In this document: piece by piece, positions 1 through 6,981 of the stretch
How the letters are laid out: every line of letters begins with the position of its first letter
Numbering within the stretch: position 1 is the first letter of the stretch
Origin: Omnitrophica bacterium GWA2_52_8
Lineage (GTDB): Bacteria; Omnitrophota; Omnitrophia; Omnitrophales; Aquincolibacteriaceae
Length of the DNA stretch: 13,469 bases
Assembly (NCBI GenBank): GCA_001804025.1
Contig: MHFC01000033.1
Location: forward strand, 6,591 to 20,059
Direction: 5' to 3'
Notes under the pieces: generated by a model
Seen by the model: the letters and a program-made list of their open reading frames with translations, nothing else
Told to the model about the DNA's origin: nothing
The model's database searches: none
Program-made: the position numbers and the translations under genes

Positions 1-470
1 GAAACATAAACCGGCTTCGAATAATTCAATGTGAGCTGGTCAATTTTTTTGCGCGGCGCGATGATAAGCTTGCCGCAAAAAAAATTCCGCTGCGGCGGGG
101 TAAACGAAATCACTTTCACCTTGTACTGCGGAAATTCCATCTGATAAAAACCCTTTTGGGTCCCCTGAAAACAGTTTTCGGGTTCGGCCATCTCGGCTTC
201 CCGAAACAGCCGGCTGATTGTAATATCCAGTCCGCGCACAAGGGATTGAAGCGTTGCAATCGAAGGGTTGCGGATCCGGCCCATTTCCAGGGCATTGAGT
301 GTCCTCGGGTCCAGATCGCCGGCCTTCCGGCAGACTTCAATGCTCCGCATGCCTTTTTCTACGCGGAGCCTGCGCGCCGCGGCGGCAATGTTCAGGTTTC
401 CGGCCGCGCCCGTTTGCGGGTTTGCTTTTGAGGCTAAAGACTCATAAAACTTCGGGTTCGTTTTCGCCAT
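1..470 (-). CDS. XRE-family transcriptional regulator, 3' part outside window
   Basis: An open frame of 156 codons starts at ATG 470-468 and runs off the left edge without a stop. Residues about 28-92 form a helix-turn-helix of the XRE/Cro type: an alanine/arginine-rich first helix (IAAAARRLRVEKGM), a recognition region (SIEVCRKAGDLDPRTLNALE), then RNPSIATLQSLVRGLDI and SRLF, the usual end of the fold. The part after residue 115 (VKVISFTPPQRNFFCGKLII) resembles the entry into a cupin sensor domain, a common partner of this HTH, but too little is visible to be certain. An AAGGAG box lies at 483-488, 12 nt before the start, inside the end of the hydrolase gene. The start is only 3 bp beyond that gene's stop, so it is the last visible member of the operon and may regulate it. 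Target and ligand are unknown. Confidence 0.82.
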   Translation of the reverse strand, partial: MAKTNPKFYESLASKANPQTGAAGNLNIAAAARRLRVEKGMRSIEVCRKAGDLDPRTLNALEMGRIRNPSIATLQSLVRGLDITISRLFREAEMAEPENCFQGTQKGFYQMEFPQYKVKVISFTPPQRNFFCGKLIIAPRKKIDQLTLNYSKPVYV

Positions 471-473
471 CGC

Positions 474-2402
474 TCAGGGCTGCTCCTTCTTAAGCACCAG
501 CTTCCCCAACTCATACCGGCCGAGTTCTCTTTCGCTGCGGAAAAACCAATGGATTTTCGCCGAACCACCGTCTTTATCGATATCGTGGACCGCGGGAGAA
601 ATGCTTAGGACCATCCCGTCCCGCGGCCTCAAGCCCAGATACTCCCAGCGGACCGCTCCCTCAATGATGAAACCGGTCTCATGAATCATTCCGGCGCTTT
701 GTATCTCATGAAAAGACGGGGCATCTCCGCCTTTTTGAAACCAGGACCACAGGCTGACGGTATCGCCCTCCCGGTCGGGCCGGAACCCCAGCTGATAATC
801 CCCTCCGCCGTTCCAATAGAGCCCGTCGTTTTCCGGGTCGATAAATAATTCCAGCAGGTCATCTTGCCAAATATTTTTGCCGCTGCGTTTGACAAAAACA
901 TAATCATCCGTAACGTCCGCCATAAAGTATAAAGCTTTTTCATCCCAGGCAAACTGAATTCTTGCGCTCAAGTCTTCCTTGTCACGGACTTCTCCCGTCT
1001 CCGCATCCTCAGGCCCCAAAACAACGCCCGCATACGATGGCCAGTCTCTCAAAAATCCGTCGACCCGGATCCCTCCCGGAAGATAAGGCGCGGCGGAATC
1101 AGGCGGAGCGGGCCAGTCCAGTTCCCGGCTGCCGGCCGTAAAACCGGCTTTTTTCATGGCTTCCTCGAGAGGCGCGAAGCGTGCCATAGTTTTCCAGACA
1201 AACTCCGAGCGATAATTTTCGATCATCAAAATCAAAGCGCCCTGATCGATTCCGATCACATAGGGCGAAAACCATTGCCGGTCCAGATTCATCGAACTGG
1301 AAAAACCGTATTGCCCCCACATTTCGCCCTGCCAGTTGTCATAAAACTCTTTCAGGCATGCGATGGATTCTTCGGGCGTAAACACAATCGAGGCCCCGCA
1401 GGACGCCGGCGACACAGTCCCGTCATGAACGGCCCATCCGGGCGGGGCGCCGTAGGCCTTGTATCCGAAAGGCCCGTCAGTGGCCGTAAGCCCCCAGCGG
1501 TTTTTGCCGTAGCCGGAAAAACGCGTTGCCTGGTCGATGCAAAAGGCACGGTTGACCAGTGTCGCCCGGCGCGAATTCTCGAAATAATCGGCGTACGCAT
1601 CATGCCGGTTCCGGAAATCTATCCAGGCATGCGAATACTGGTGCGTAAAAAGCGGCGGCATCTGGATCATCCGGAAATCACGGTAACTTCCTGCGGGACG
1701 CCGGACCGCATGCCAGCTGTCGGGAGAAACGGGATGGGTGGGAGAACCGAGCGCAAGCAAATACAGAATCATAACCTCGTTGTAATGGTCCCAGCGCTGT
1801 TTATGAAAACCGGTTTCGGGCGACCACGCCATCGCAAATGTTCTTTGCCCCTGCAGCATCCATGGCCAGTCTACTTTCTCATACAAGCGCCGCGCAGTCT
1901 CCGTGATCACCGGGTCCTCATAATAAACCGCCGCAAACAGCGCCCCCGCCAGAAAAAAAGCCGTATCAATCGGTGATAGCTCCGAACCTCTGGATCGCGC
2001 CCCGGTCCCGGGGTCCAGGAAATGATAAAAAAAACCGCGGTGTGACGCTGCCTTGCGCTCAAAAAAAAGCAGCGTTTGCCGCGTGATTTCCATTGCGGTC
2101 CCGCGGTCCATCCAGCCTCTTTCGACGGCGATGGGATAAACCGTGAGCCCGAAACCCGTTGCAGCGATACTGGCCTGCCCGTCTCCCGGCTGCTTTTTAA
2201 AATTATAGGCGCGGTCCTGGATCAAACCGGTCCGGGGATGGCGCCCATCGATGAAGTATTGAATGCTTTGCTTTTCGATCACATCAAGAATTTCATCGTG
2301 AGGAGCCGGGACATTCTGAGCCGCGGCCGGCCGGGCAAAGACCGCTGCGAAAAAAACTATCATAAAAAGGACGGGACGTAATTTGATTCCGGGACGGAGC
2401 AT
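474..2402 (-). CDS. Secreted glycoamylase-like (GH144-type) hydrolase with C-terminal CBM9-like domain
   Basis: A 642-aa protein with a Sec signal peptide (hydrophobic residues 11-24, probable cut after ARPAAA near residue 28). Residues about 35-415 match the glycoamylase-like family (Pfam PF10091): SIAATGFGLTVYPIAVERGW, GFFYHFLD, SELSPIDTAFFLAGAL, WGLTATDGPFGYKAYGAPP, then WFSPYVIGIDQGALILMIEN. Characterised relatives in GH144 are endo-beta-1,2-glucanases and related domains occur in cyclic beta-glucan synthases, so a beta-1,2-glucan-type substrate is a reasonable guess only. Residues about 443-636 form a CBM9-like beta-sandwich (IRVDGFLRDW, AWDEKALYFMADVTDDY, DDLLELFIDPEN), usually carbohydrate binding. 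The protein probably acts in the periplasm or outside the cell. The start codon shares one base with the stop of the response-regulator gene (TGATG) and has no clear Shine-Dalgarno sequence, which suggests translational coupling. Confidence 0.88.
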   Translation of the reverse strand: MLRPGIKLRPVLFMIVFFAAVFARPAAAQNVPAPHDEILDVIEKQSIQYFIDGRHPRTGLIQDRAYNFKKQPGDGQASIAATGFGLTVYPIAVERGWMDRGTAMEITRQTLLFFERKAASHRGFFYHFLDPGTGARSRGSELSPIDTAFFLAGALFAAVYYEDPVITETARRLYEKVDWPWMLQGQRTFAMAWSPETGFHKQRWDHYNEVMILYLLALGSPTHPVSPDSWHAVRRPAGSYRDFRMIQMPPLFTHQYSHAWIDFRNRHDAYADYFENSRRATLVNRAFCIDQATRFSGYGKNRWGLTATDGPFGYKAYGAPPGWAVHDGTVSPASCGASIVFTPEESIACLKEFYDNWQGEMWGQYGFSSSMNLDRQWFSPYVIGIDQGALILMIENYRSEFVWKTMARFAPLEEAMKKAGFTAGSRELDWPAPPDSAAPYLPGGIRVDGFLRDWPSYAGVVLGPEDAETGEVRDKEDLSARIQFAWDEKALYFMADVTDDYVFVKRSGKNIWQDDLLELFIDPENDGLYWNGGGDYQLGFRPDREGDTVSLWSWFQKGGDAPSFHEIQSAGMIHETGFIIEGAVRWEYLGLRPRDGMVLSISPAVHDIDKDGGSAKIHWFFRSERELGRYELGKLVLKKEQP

Positions 2403-3142
2403 CAGCCGAAATAAACCATTTTTTTGACCAGTGAAATCATCTCCGGCAGTGCGCTTTGATAGGAACCTTTTTCAATCACCGCCGGATTTCCGTAACCGCG
2501 CATCTCGGCCAGCTCCGCCTCGTGCACCGCGTCAAAATAAACGATCACCGGCGGAGCATTTTCTTTCTTTTGCAGCTCCCGGTAAAAGACGCGGCCGTCC
2601 TTGACCGGCATCTTGATATCAAGAATAATGACATCGGCCGCTTGGTTTTGAAGATACGCAAGCCCATCCCGGCCGTTATACTCACAATGGACCTCGAAAG
2701 CGGGCCCGGTCCTTCCATGCACAAATTCCGAAATCATGTTTCCTATTTCCGGCTCGTCATCCACAACCAAAATGCGGATCTTCGGCGGAAGAGGCAACTG
2801 TTCCGCAAGTACCGCCTGAAACTCGGGCAGCTCCGGCATTTGTTTGAACGTGTGGTCGACGGGCAGCGGCTTCACGAGAGCACCCGGCAGGCCGAAGAGA
2901 CGGCTGTCCGGCCGGCTCAGCCGGGCGGCCTTTAATTTTTGGCTGAGGGCAAGCGGCACTTCCCCGGCATTAAAAAACACCCAATCAAAAGCGCCCGTAT
3001 CCAGCGCCGCAAGTACTTCCCGGGAATCGTAAAAAACCGACACGCTCGCGCGTGTATCCTCAAAATATTCTTTTAAAAATTCGGGCCAGGCACTCCGGAG
3101 CGGGTCCCACAGAAGCACCTTGCGCCTCGCCGCCCCTTTCAA
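2402..3142 (-). CDS. Double-receiver protein (degenerate REC + REC), no output domain
   Basis: A 246-aa soluble protein. The second half (about 122-243) is a CheY-like receiver: ILVVDDEPEIG with acidic D128/D129, phosphoacceptor D175 in VIILDIKMPVKDG, and a lysine at about K225 (VIEKGS). The conserved Ser/Thr switch position appears to be lost (VIVYFDAV). The first half (about 7-92) has the spacing of a receiver (KVLLWDP, FDWVFFNAGE) but N58 stands where the phosphorylated Asp should be, so it is probably a pseudo-receiver. No DNA-binding, GGDEF or other output domain is present, so it must act through a partner, and no histidine kinase is in the window. Its start overlaps the stop of the dehydrogenase gene by 4 bp (ATGA) and its stop overlaps the hydrolase start by 1 bp, so the three genes are very likely co-translated. 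Confidence 0.85.
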   Translation of the reverse strand: MKGAARRKVLLWDPLRSAWPEFLKEYFEDTRASVSVFYDSREVLAALDTGAFDWVFFNAGEVPLALSQKLKAARLSRPDSRLFGLPGALVKPLPVDHTFKQMPELPEFQAVLAEQLPLPPKIRILVVDDEPEIGNMISEFVHGRTGPAFEVHCEYNGRDGLAYLQNQAADVIILDIKMPVKDGRVFYRELQKKENAPPVIVYFDAVHEAELAEMRGYGNPAVIEKGSYQSALPEMISLVKKMVYFG

Positions 3143-3969
3143 TGCGCCTTCTCCTCAACGGTCTTTACGGCCGCCGGTTGCTGATAAATACTGCGCGCAG
3201 CGGCGGTAATCCACGCCCGCGGCAAAATCCGGTAGCCTTGAGCCATGATTTTATTGGCCCAGCCGTGGACCGATACCGGTTTAAGGCTTTTTGAAAATAC
3301 ATCCAGGGCAGCTTTTGCGGCCGACTCGGCGCAGGCAGCAAAAAAAACAAGACGGGGGTTGACGCCTGCGGCTTCATGAAATTGTGTGCGCGTATTGCCC
3401 GGGCAGAAACACAGCACGCGGATCCCCAAGCGCTGATATTCCCCCCACAGGGCCTCGCTAAACGAAAGCACAAATGCCTTGCTCGCACCGTAAAGCGCGA
3501 GATACGGCAGCGGCTGAAACGACGCGGTCGAAGCGATGTTCAGGATCCCGCCGGACCTTTTTTTCGCCATCAGCGGCAGGAACAAATGGCACAGCATGAC
3601 CGGCGTTTCCGCGTTCAAAACGATCATGCTCTCATTTTTTTCAAGCGGCGCATCATGGAACTTCCCCGCATAGCCGAAACCGGCGTTGTTGATCAGCAGA
3701 TCAACATCCAGCTGACGGCTTTGAACGGCGGTAAAAAGTTTCCGGGCGGACTGGTGCAGGCTTAAATCAAAATCAAACGTATGAACATTGACGCCGTAAT
3801 CGCGCCCGAGCCGCGCCGCCAGCATCTCAAGTTTGCTGCGCGACCGCGCGGTTAAAATCAGATGCGCGCCCCGGCGCGCAAGCTCACAGGCAAGGGCCTC
3901 GCCGATGCCTCCGGAAGCTCCGGTAATCAACGCGGTCTTACCCTGATAGGAAGGAAAAGGATGTTTCAT
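3139..3969 (-). CDS. Short-chain dehydrogenase/reductase (classical SDR)
   Basis: A 276-aa NAD(P)-dependent oxidoreductase. The Rossmann nucleotide-binding motif TGASGGIG is at 17-24, NNAG at 94-97, and the catalytic set is S147, Y160 and K164 (YGASK), with the PGNTRT segment following at 190-195. Arginines just after the second strand (TARSRSK, 40-46) favour NADP(H). Length is normal for a classical SDR with a C-terminal extension of about 30 residues. The start at 3969 is supported by a strong GGAGGAGGG box about 10 nt upstream. A gap of 138 bp separates it from recR, so it is the probable first gene of the four-gene operon ending in the XRE regulator. The substrate cannot be read from sequence; this branch includes enzymes for acyl chains, steroids and sugars. 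Confidence 0.9.
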   Translation of the reverse strand: MKHPFPSYQGKTALITGASGGIGEALACELARRGAHLILTARSRSKLEMLAARLGRDYGVNVHTFDFDLSLHQSARKLFTAVQSRQLDVDLLINNAGFGYAGKFHDAPLEKNESMIVLNAETPVMLCHLFLPLMAKKRSGGILNIASTASFQPLPYLALYGASKAFVLSFSEALWGEYQRLGIRVLCFCPGNTRTQFHEAAGVNPRLVFFAACAESAAKAALDVFSKSLKPVSVHGWANKIMAQGYRILPRAWITAAARSIYQQPAAVKTVEEKAH

Positions 3970-4107
3970 GCTAATGGACCCTCCTCCGGCGCAGAGCCTG
4001 AAATTCGAAGAACGAAGGAAGCGCGACGCTTAAAATTTTAATGCGACGACCATACTTTGCCGTTCGGGCTTCAGACTTCTTCCCAGCAAAAAACCCCGCA
4101 TACGCTT

Positions 4108-4710
4108 TCAACTGACCGCAAGCCGGCCTTGAAGCGCCCGGCTCAGGGTCGCCTGGTCGGAATATTCGATATGGCTGCCCACGGGAATTCCGCGGGCAAT
4201 CCGCGTCACTTTGATTTTAAACGGTTTCATCAGCTTTGCCAGATAAAGCGCCGTCGTCTCACCCTCGGTGTCGGGATTTGTTGCCAGAATGACTTCGCGT
4301 ATTTTTTCGTCCCGCAGACGTTTCAAAAGCTGAGGGATTTTTATGTCCTGCGGCCCGATGCCGTCGAGCGCGGACATGGCCCCGTGCAGCACATGGTAAA
4401 GTCCGAAATAACTGCCCGTTTTCTCCACGGCAATAATGTCTTTCGGATCTTCAACCACGCACAGAAGGCCGGCGTCACGTCCCGGGTCCGAACAGATCGA
4501 ACACTGGCTGGAATCGGCAAAATTAAAACACCGCTGGCAAAAAAAGACATGCTCCTTGAGGGCGGTCATAAAGGAAGTGAGACGCAGGACTTCCTCCCGG
4601 TCGGCCTTCAATAAATAAAATACCATGCGCTCGGCCGTGCGGCGCCCGATGCCGGGGAATTTTGAAAACCCCTCAACCAGCCTTCCCATCCACTCGGCGT
4701 ATGCCTTCAT
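4108..4710 (-). CDS. recR: Recombination mediator protein RecR
   Basis: A 200-aa protein, the usual RecR length. RecR works with RecO (and RecF) to load RecA onto single-stranded DNA gaps coated with SSB. The family order is complete: N-terminal helix-hairpin-helix (FSKFPGIGRRTAERMVFYLL, 15-34), a four-cysteine zinc site (C58, C61, C70, C73), a Toprim domain (LLCVVEDPKDIIAVE from 82, ATNPDTEGE 143-151), and the C-terminal signature ARGIPVGSHIEYSDQATLSR (172-191). It lies 53 bp downstream of dnaX in the same direction, the conserved bacterial arrangement. The upstream GATGGGGT is only a weak ribosome-binding site. Confidence 0.97.
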   Translation of the reverse strand: MKAYAEWMGRLVEGFSKFPGIGRRTAERMVFYLLKADREEVLRLTSFMTALKEHVFFCQRCFNFADSSQCSICSDPGRDAGLLCVVEDPKDIIAVEKTGSYFGLYHVLHGAMSALDGIGPQDIKIPQLLKRLRDEKIREVILATNPDTEGETTALYLAKLMKPFKIKVTRIARGIPVGSHIEYSDQATLSRALQGRLAVS

Positions 4711-4763
4711 TTTTACCCCATCTTATCTGACATCTGTCATCCGAAATCTGATATCCGGTTACG
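4711..4763 (-). repeat. Short degenerate repeats and palindrome in the dnaX-recR gap
   Basis: The 53-bp gap carries three related 10-11-mers: ATCTGACATC (4725-4734), ATCTGTCATCC (4732-4742) and ATCTGATATCC (4746-4756). The first two overlap and create the palindrome TGACATCTGTCA (4728-4739, 5-bp arms, 2-nt centre). It could be an operator or a transcript hairpin ahead of recR. The pattern is visible but its function is unknown. Confidence 0.45.
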
Positions 4764-6479
4764 CTAATCTTTCCTGACAATTTTTGCGCCCTCGAAAATC
4801 CCGAGCGTCTGGGTGATGATTTCAGGCATGCTGTTCGGGTCCCCCGTCAGCGCCGGTTCTCCGGAACCGGACGGAACTGCTTTTTCGGAAACCGCCCGCT
4901 CGGCCTCGGTAATCACGGCCTGAATACGCCATTTCGTGCCGGTCACAACTTCGAGCCCCTCCTCAACCAGCCGCTGATGGGTGTCTTTTTCGAGGGTTTC
5001 CTTGTGAAATTTAAATTCCTCGGGAAACCCGAGCGTCAGGACAGAGCCTTCGATTTCAAACGGCTCGGATTCCGAAAGAAAAATCCCGATCGCCATCCGT
5101 TTGGTTTTGACGTACTCGATCACGCGCGGCCACATGCTGAGCATGCTGTCAAGCTCGACGCCGCCTTGCGCAGACGGCGCCGGCGCGGACGCCGTCGTCC
5201 GGTTTTCCATTTTCGAAACGGCCGGGCCCGCGGCCGGTTTTGCCGGAGGCTGATACGGCGCACTGCGCGGTGCCGCTGAATTAACGGGTACGGCAGGTTT
5301 GCCGGAAGGCGGACGGTATCCGCCGCCGGACACAGGCGCCTGGGGCGCACTCTGTGACGGCGCTTCAAAATCTTCAAGAGCGCGCAAGCCGTCAAGATGC
5401 AGCAATTTTAAAACCGTCATTTCGACAAGCAGTTTGGGGGGCGCGAGGTTCCTGCGGAGCTGCTGCTGCATATTTCCGGTGAGACTCAACGCCAGCAAAA
5501 GCTCGCCGCGCGAAAAATCATCCTTGTGTTTCTTGAGTTCCGCCAAAGTTTCCGGCCCGGCTTCAATAAAGCGGTCCACTTTTTCCGAACATTGGAGCAA
5601 GAGCAGGTTCCGGAACAATTCCAGCAGCCCCTTGCCGAACTGAACCAGATCGCGGCCGTTATCGTAAAGGTCCTCGATCAGCGTAAATATTTTTGTGACG
5701 TCTCCCGCCTTCAGGGCCTCCAGCACGGAAAAATAAACTTCCTCCGCCGCAAGGCCGAGCGCCGTCAAAACATCTTCGCAGCCGATCTTTTTGTCCGCAA
5801 AGCTGGCCAGCTGGTCCAGCAATCCTTCGGCATCGCGCAGTGAGCCTTCGCTGGCTTTGGCCATCAGGAAAACGGCCTGGGGGTCGGCTTTGATCTTTTC
5901 TTTTTTTGCGATGTCATCGAGTTTGGCCGCAATCTCCCGGGTCGGGATCCTGCGGAAATGGAAACGCTGGCAGCGGGAGAGAATGGTCAGCGGCACTTTG
6001 TGCGGCTCGGTGGTCGCAAATACAAACTTCACATGGTCCGGCGGTTCTTCCAGCGTCTTCAAAAGCGCATTGAAAGCCTCGGCCGTCAGCATATGAACTT
6101 CATCGATAATATAAACCTTGTAGCGTCCGGCAGACGGCTTGAACTTCACGGTCTCCCGCAGGTTGCGGATTTCATCAATTCCGCGGTTGGACGCGCCGTC
6201 GATTTCAAGCACGTCCATGGACCGCCCCTCGGCAATTTCGCGGCAGACGCCGCTGTCGGGATCAAATTCGGCCTTGGGACCGTTTTCGCAGTTCAGTGCC
6301 GCCGCCAGGATACGGGCCACGGAAGTTTTTCCGACCCCGCGGGGACCGGAAAAAAGAAAACTTTGCGGAATGCGTTTTTGGCGGATCGCATTTTGAAGGG
6401 TTGTGACGATAGGTTCCTGGCCCAGGACTTCGTCAAAGGTACGGGGCCGGAATTTTCGGGCAAAGATGACGTAGGACAT
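4764..6479 (-). CDS. dnaX: DNA polymerase III subunit gamma/tau
   Basis: A 571-aa clamp-loader ATPase that loads the beta sliding clamp at the replication fork. The N-terminus MSYVIFARKFRPRTFDEVLG is typical. Walker A is GPRGVGKT (45-52), the Walker B/DEAH-like motif is DEVH (126-129), and sensor 1 is SRC (168-170). The clamp-loader collar helices follow to about residue 365, then a Pro/Ala/Ser-rich linker (about 370-440) and a tau-type C-terminal domain. The zinc module is altered: C64 and C79 remain, but D73 and S76 replace the two middle cysteines found in E. coli DnaX. ATG 6479 is preceded by no Shine-Dalgarno sequence; TAAAAT lies just 8 nt upstream. recR follows after 53 bp, without the ybaB/ebfC gene that often separates them. 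Confidence 0.97.
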   Translation of the reverse strand: MSYVIFARKFRPRTFDEVLGQEPIVTTLQNAIRQKRIPQSFLFSGPRGVGKTSVARILAAALNCENGPKAEFDPDSGVCREIAEGRSMDVLEIDGASNRGIDEIRNLRETVKFKPSAGRYKVYIIDEVHMLTAEAFNALLKTLEEPPDHVKFVFATTEPHKVPLTILSRCQRFHFRRIPTREIAAKLDDIAKKEKIKADPQAVFLMAKASEGSLRDAEGLLDQLASFADKKIGCEDVLTALGLAAEEVYFSVLEALKAGDVTKIFTLIEDLYDNGRDLVQFGKGLLELFRNLLLLQCSEKVDRFIEAGPETLAELKKHKDDFSRGELLLALSLTGNMQQQLRRNLAPPKLLVEMTVLKLLHLDGLRALEDFEAPSQSAPQAPVSGGGYRPPSGKPAVPVNSAAPRSAPYQPPAKPAAGPAVSKMENRTTASAPAPSAQGGVELDSMLSMWPRVIEYVKTKRMAIGIFLSESEPFEIEGSVLTLGFPEEFKFHKETLEKDTHQRLVEEGLEVVTGTKWRIQAVITEAERAVSEKAVPSGSGEPALTGDPNSMPEIITQTLGIFEGAKIVRKD

Positions 6480-6500
6480 AGGGCGTTATTTTAACACAGA
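6480..6500 (-). promoter_or_regulatory. Possible -10 element for dnaX (near-leaderless transcript)
   Basis: TAAAAT on the minus strand (6488-6493) ends 8 nt before the dnaX ATG, and no Shine-Dalgarno box is present. If it is a -10 hexamer, transcription would start almost at the ATG. No convincing -35 box is seen 17 nt upstream, so this is weak. Confidence 0.25.
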
Positions 6501-6624
6501 GCCGGAAGGATTTCTCCGACAAGAATTATCAGGGTGCGGCCGGGGAAAAGGGCTTCCCGCCTTGCGTCAACGTCGTGTTTCCATGACGGAACACTAGGAT
6601 TCGTGGATAATTCAAAAACATCTT

Positions 6625-6660
6625 CTCTCCCCCTTGCGGGAGAGGATTAAGGTGATGGGT
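6625..6660. repeat. Palindromic dispersed repeat, unit A
   Basis: Perfect 7-bp arms CTCTCCC (6625-6631) and GGGAGAG (6638-6644) with a 6-nt loop, followed by GATTAAGGTGATGGG. This is the CTCTCCC...GGGAGAGG type of intergenic palindrome. Its purine-rich tail lies to the right, like unit C and opposite to unit B. Confidence 0.7.
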
Positions 6661-6812
6661 GCTGAATATTTGAAAATTCATAGTCCTTCCCCTCAACCTA
6701 GCCTTCTGGCATCCCGTCCGCCAAATAGCGTTGGCGGATCCGTCCTTCGGCGGATCGGGAGAAGGGACTTCAAAACTCTTTCTCTAATATCCCCTCTCCC
6801 CATGAGAGAAAG
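6661..6812. repeat. Palindromic dispersed repeat, unit B (left flanking copy)
   Basis: Starts GCTGAATATTT and contains CCCCTCAACCTAGCCTTCT (6689-6707), a 49-nt loop, then GGGAGAAGGGACTTC and CCCCTCTCCC. It aligns to 13361-13457: 6661-6707 matches 13361-13407 without gaps at 37 of 47 bases, and 6757-6800 matches 13414-13457 at 42 of 44. The left copy has 49 nt where the right copy has a 6-nt loop. Confidence 0.8.
6708..6756. repeat. REP-like double hairpin nested in the loop of unit B
   Basis: The extra sequence contains two hairpins: TCCGCCAA...TTGGCGGA with 8-bp perfect arms and a 6-nt loop (about 6718-6739), and ATCCG...CGGAT around 6738-6755. It interrupts the CCTTCT/AGAAGG stem exactly in its loop, as expected for a small element inserted into an older palindrome. 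Confidence 0.6.
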
Positions 6813-6856
6813 GACTTCTGAATTTGGCAACTCGCCACTAACAGCTCTCGACTTTT

Positions 6857-6896
6857 TCCCCCTCTCCCATCGGGAGAGGGTTGGGGTGAGGGGGGA
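6857..6896. repeat. Palindromic dispersed repeat, unit C
   Basis: Perfect 9-bp arms CCCTCTCCC (6860-6868) and GGGAGAGGG (6872-6880) around ATC, followed by TTGGGGTGAGGGGG. It is the strongest hairpin in the spacer. On the minus strand it is followed by GGAAAAAG rather than a T-run, so it is not a standard intrinsic terminator, though it could stop or stabilise the upstream transcript. Confidence 0.75.
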
Positions 6897-6941
6897 CCAA
6901 ACTTATGCTATTCTAAAAAATATTTTTCTCCCCCTCAGTGC

Positions 6942-6970
6942 GATTGAAATAAATACCCGTCATTTCAATC
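6942..6970 (-). terminator. Candidate terminator hairpin of the 1507-aa gene
   Basis: Perfect 9-bp inverted repeat GATTGAAAT (6942-6950) and ATTTCAATC (6962-6970) with an 11-nt loop, beginning 12 nt after the stop codon. The T-rich stretch (ATATTTTTTAG on the minus strand) comes only about 15 nt later and the stem is A/T-rich, so an intrinsic terminator is possible but not classical. Confidence 0.35.
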
Positions 6971-6981
6971 TGGACGAGGCG

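Larger units (their letters stand above)
6480..6981. other. Gene-free spacer filled with palindromic repeats
   Basis: No credible gene is present. Positions 6480-6620 hold the dnaX upstream region and nothing else I can identify. From 6625 to 6896 there are three palindromic repeat units related to each other (entries below). The part 6942-6970 is an inverted repeat just after the stop of the 1507-aa gene. Short frames here have no start signal or domain. Confidence 0.7.

Noticed and set aside
1275..1976. Plus-strand open frame of 233 codons opposite the hydrolase gene
   Set aside because: The minus-strand hydrolase has a clear family match over the same bases; the plus frame is a compositional shadow.
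4019..4040. Small hairpin AAGCG-CGA-CGCTT followed by AAAATTTT as terminator of recR
   Set aside because: The stem has only 5 bp, and in the recR direction it is followed by CCTTCG, not a T-run.
5890..5915. A-rich run (GCA AAA AAA GAA) in dnaX as a programmed frameshift site for a short gamma form
   Set aside because: It lies near residue 190, far before the point where E. coli makes gamma, and the -1 frame has no early stop and no stimulatory structure that I can see.
6625..6896. Repeated palindromes as a CRISPR array
   Set aside because: Units differ in length and orientation, spacing is irregular, and no cas gene is in the window.
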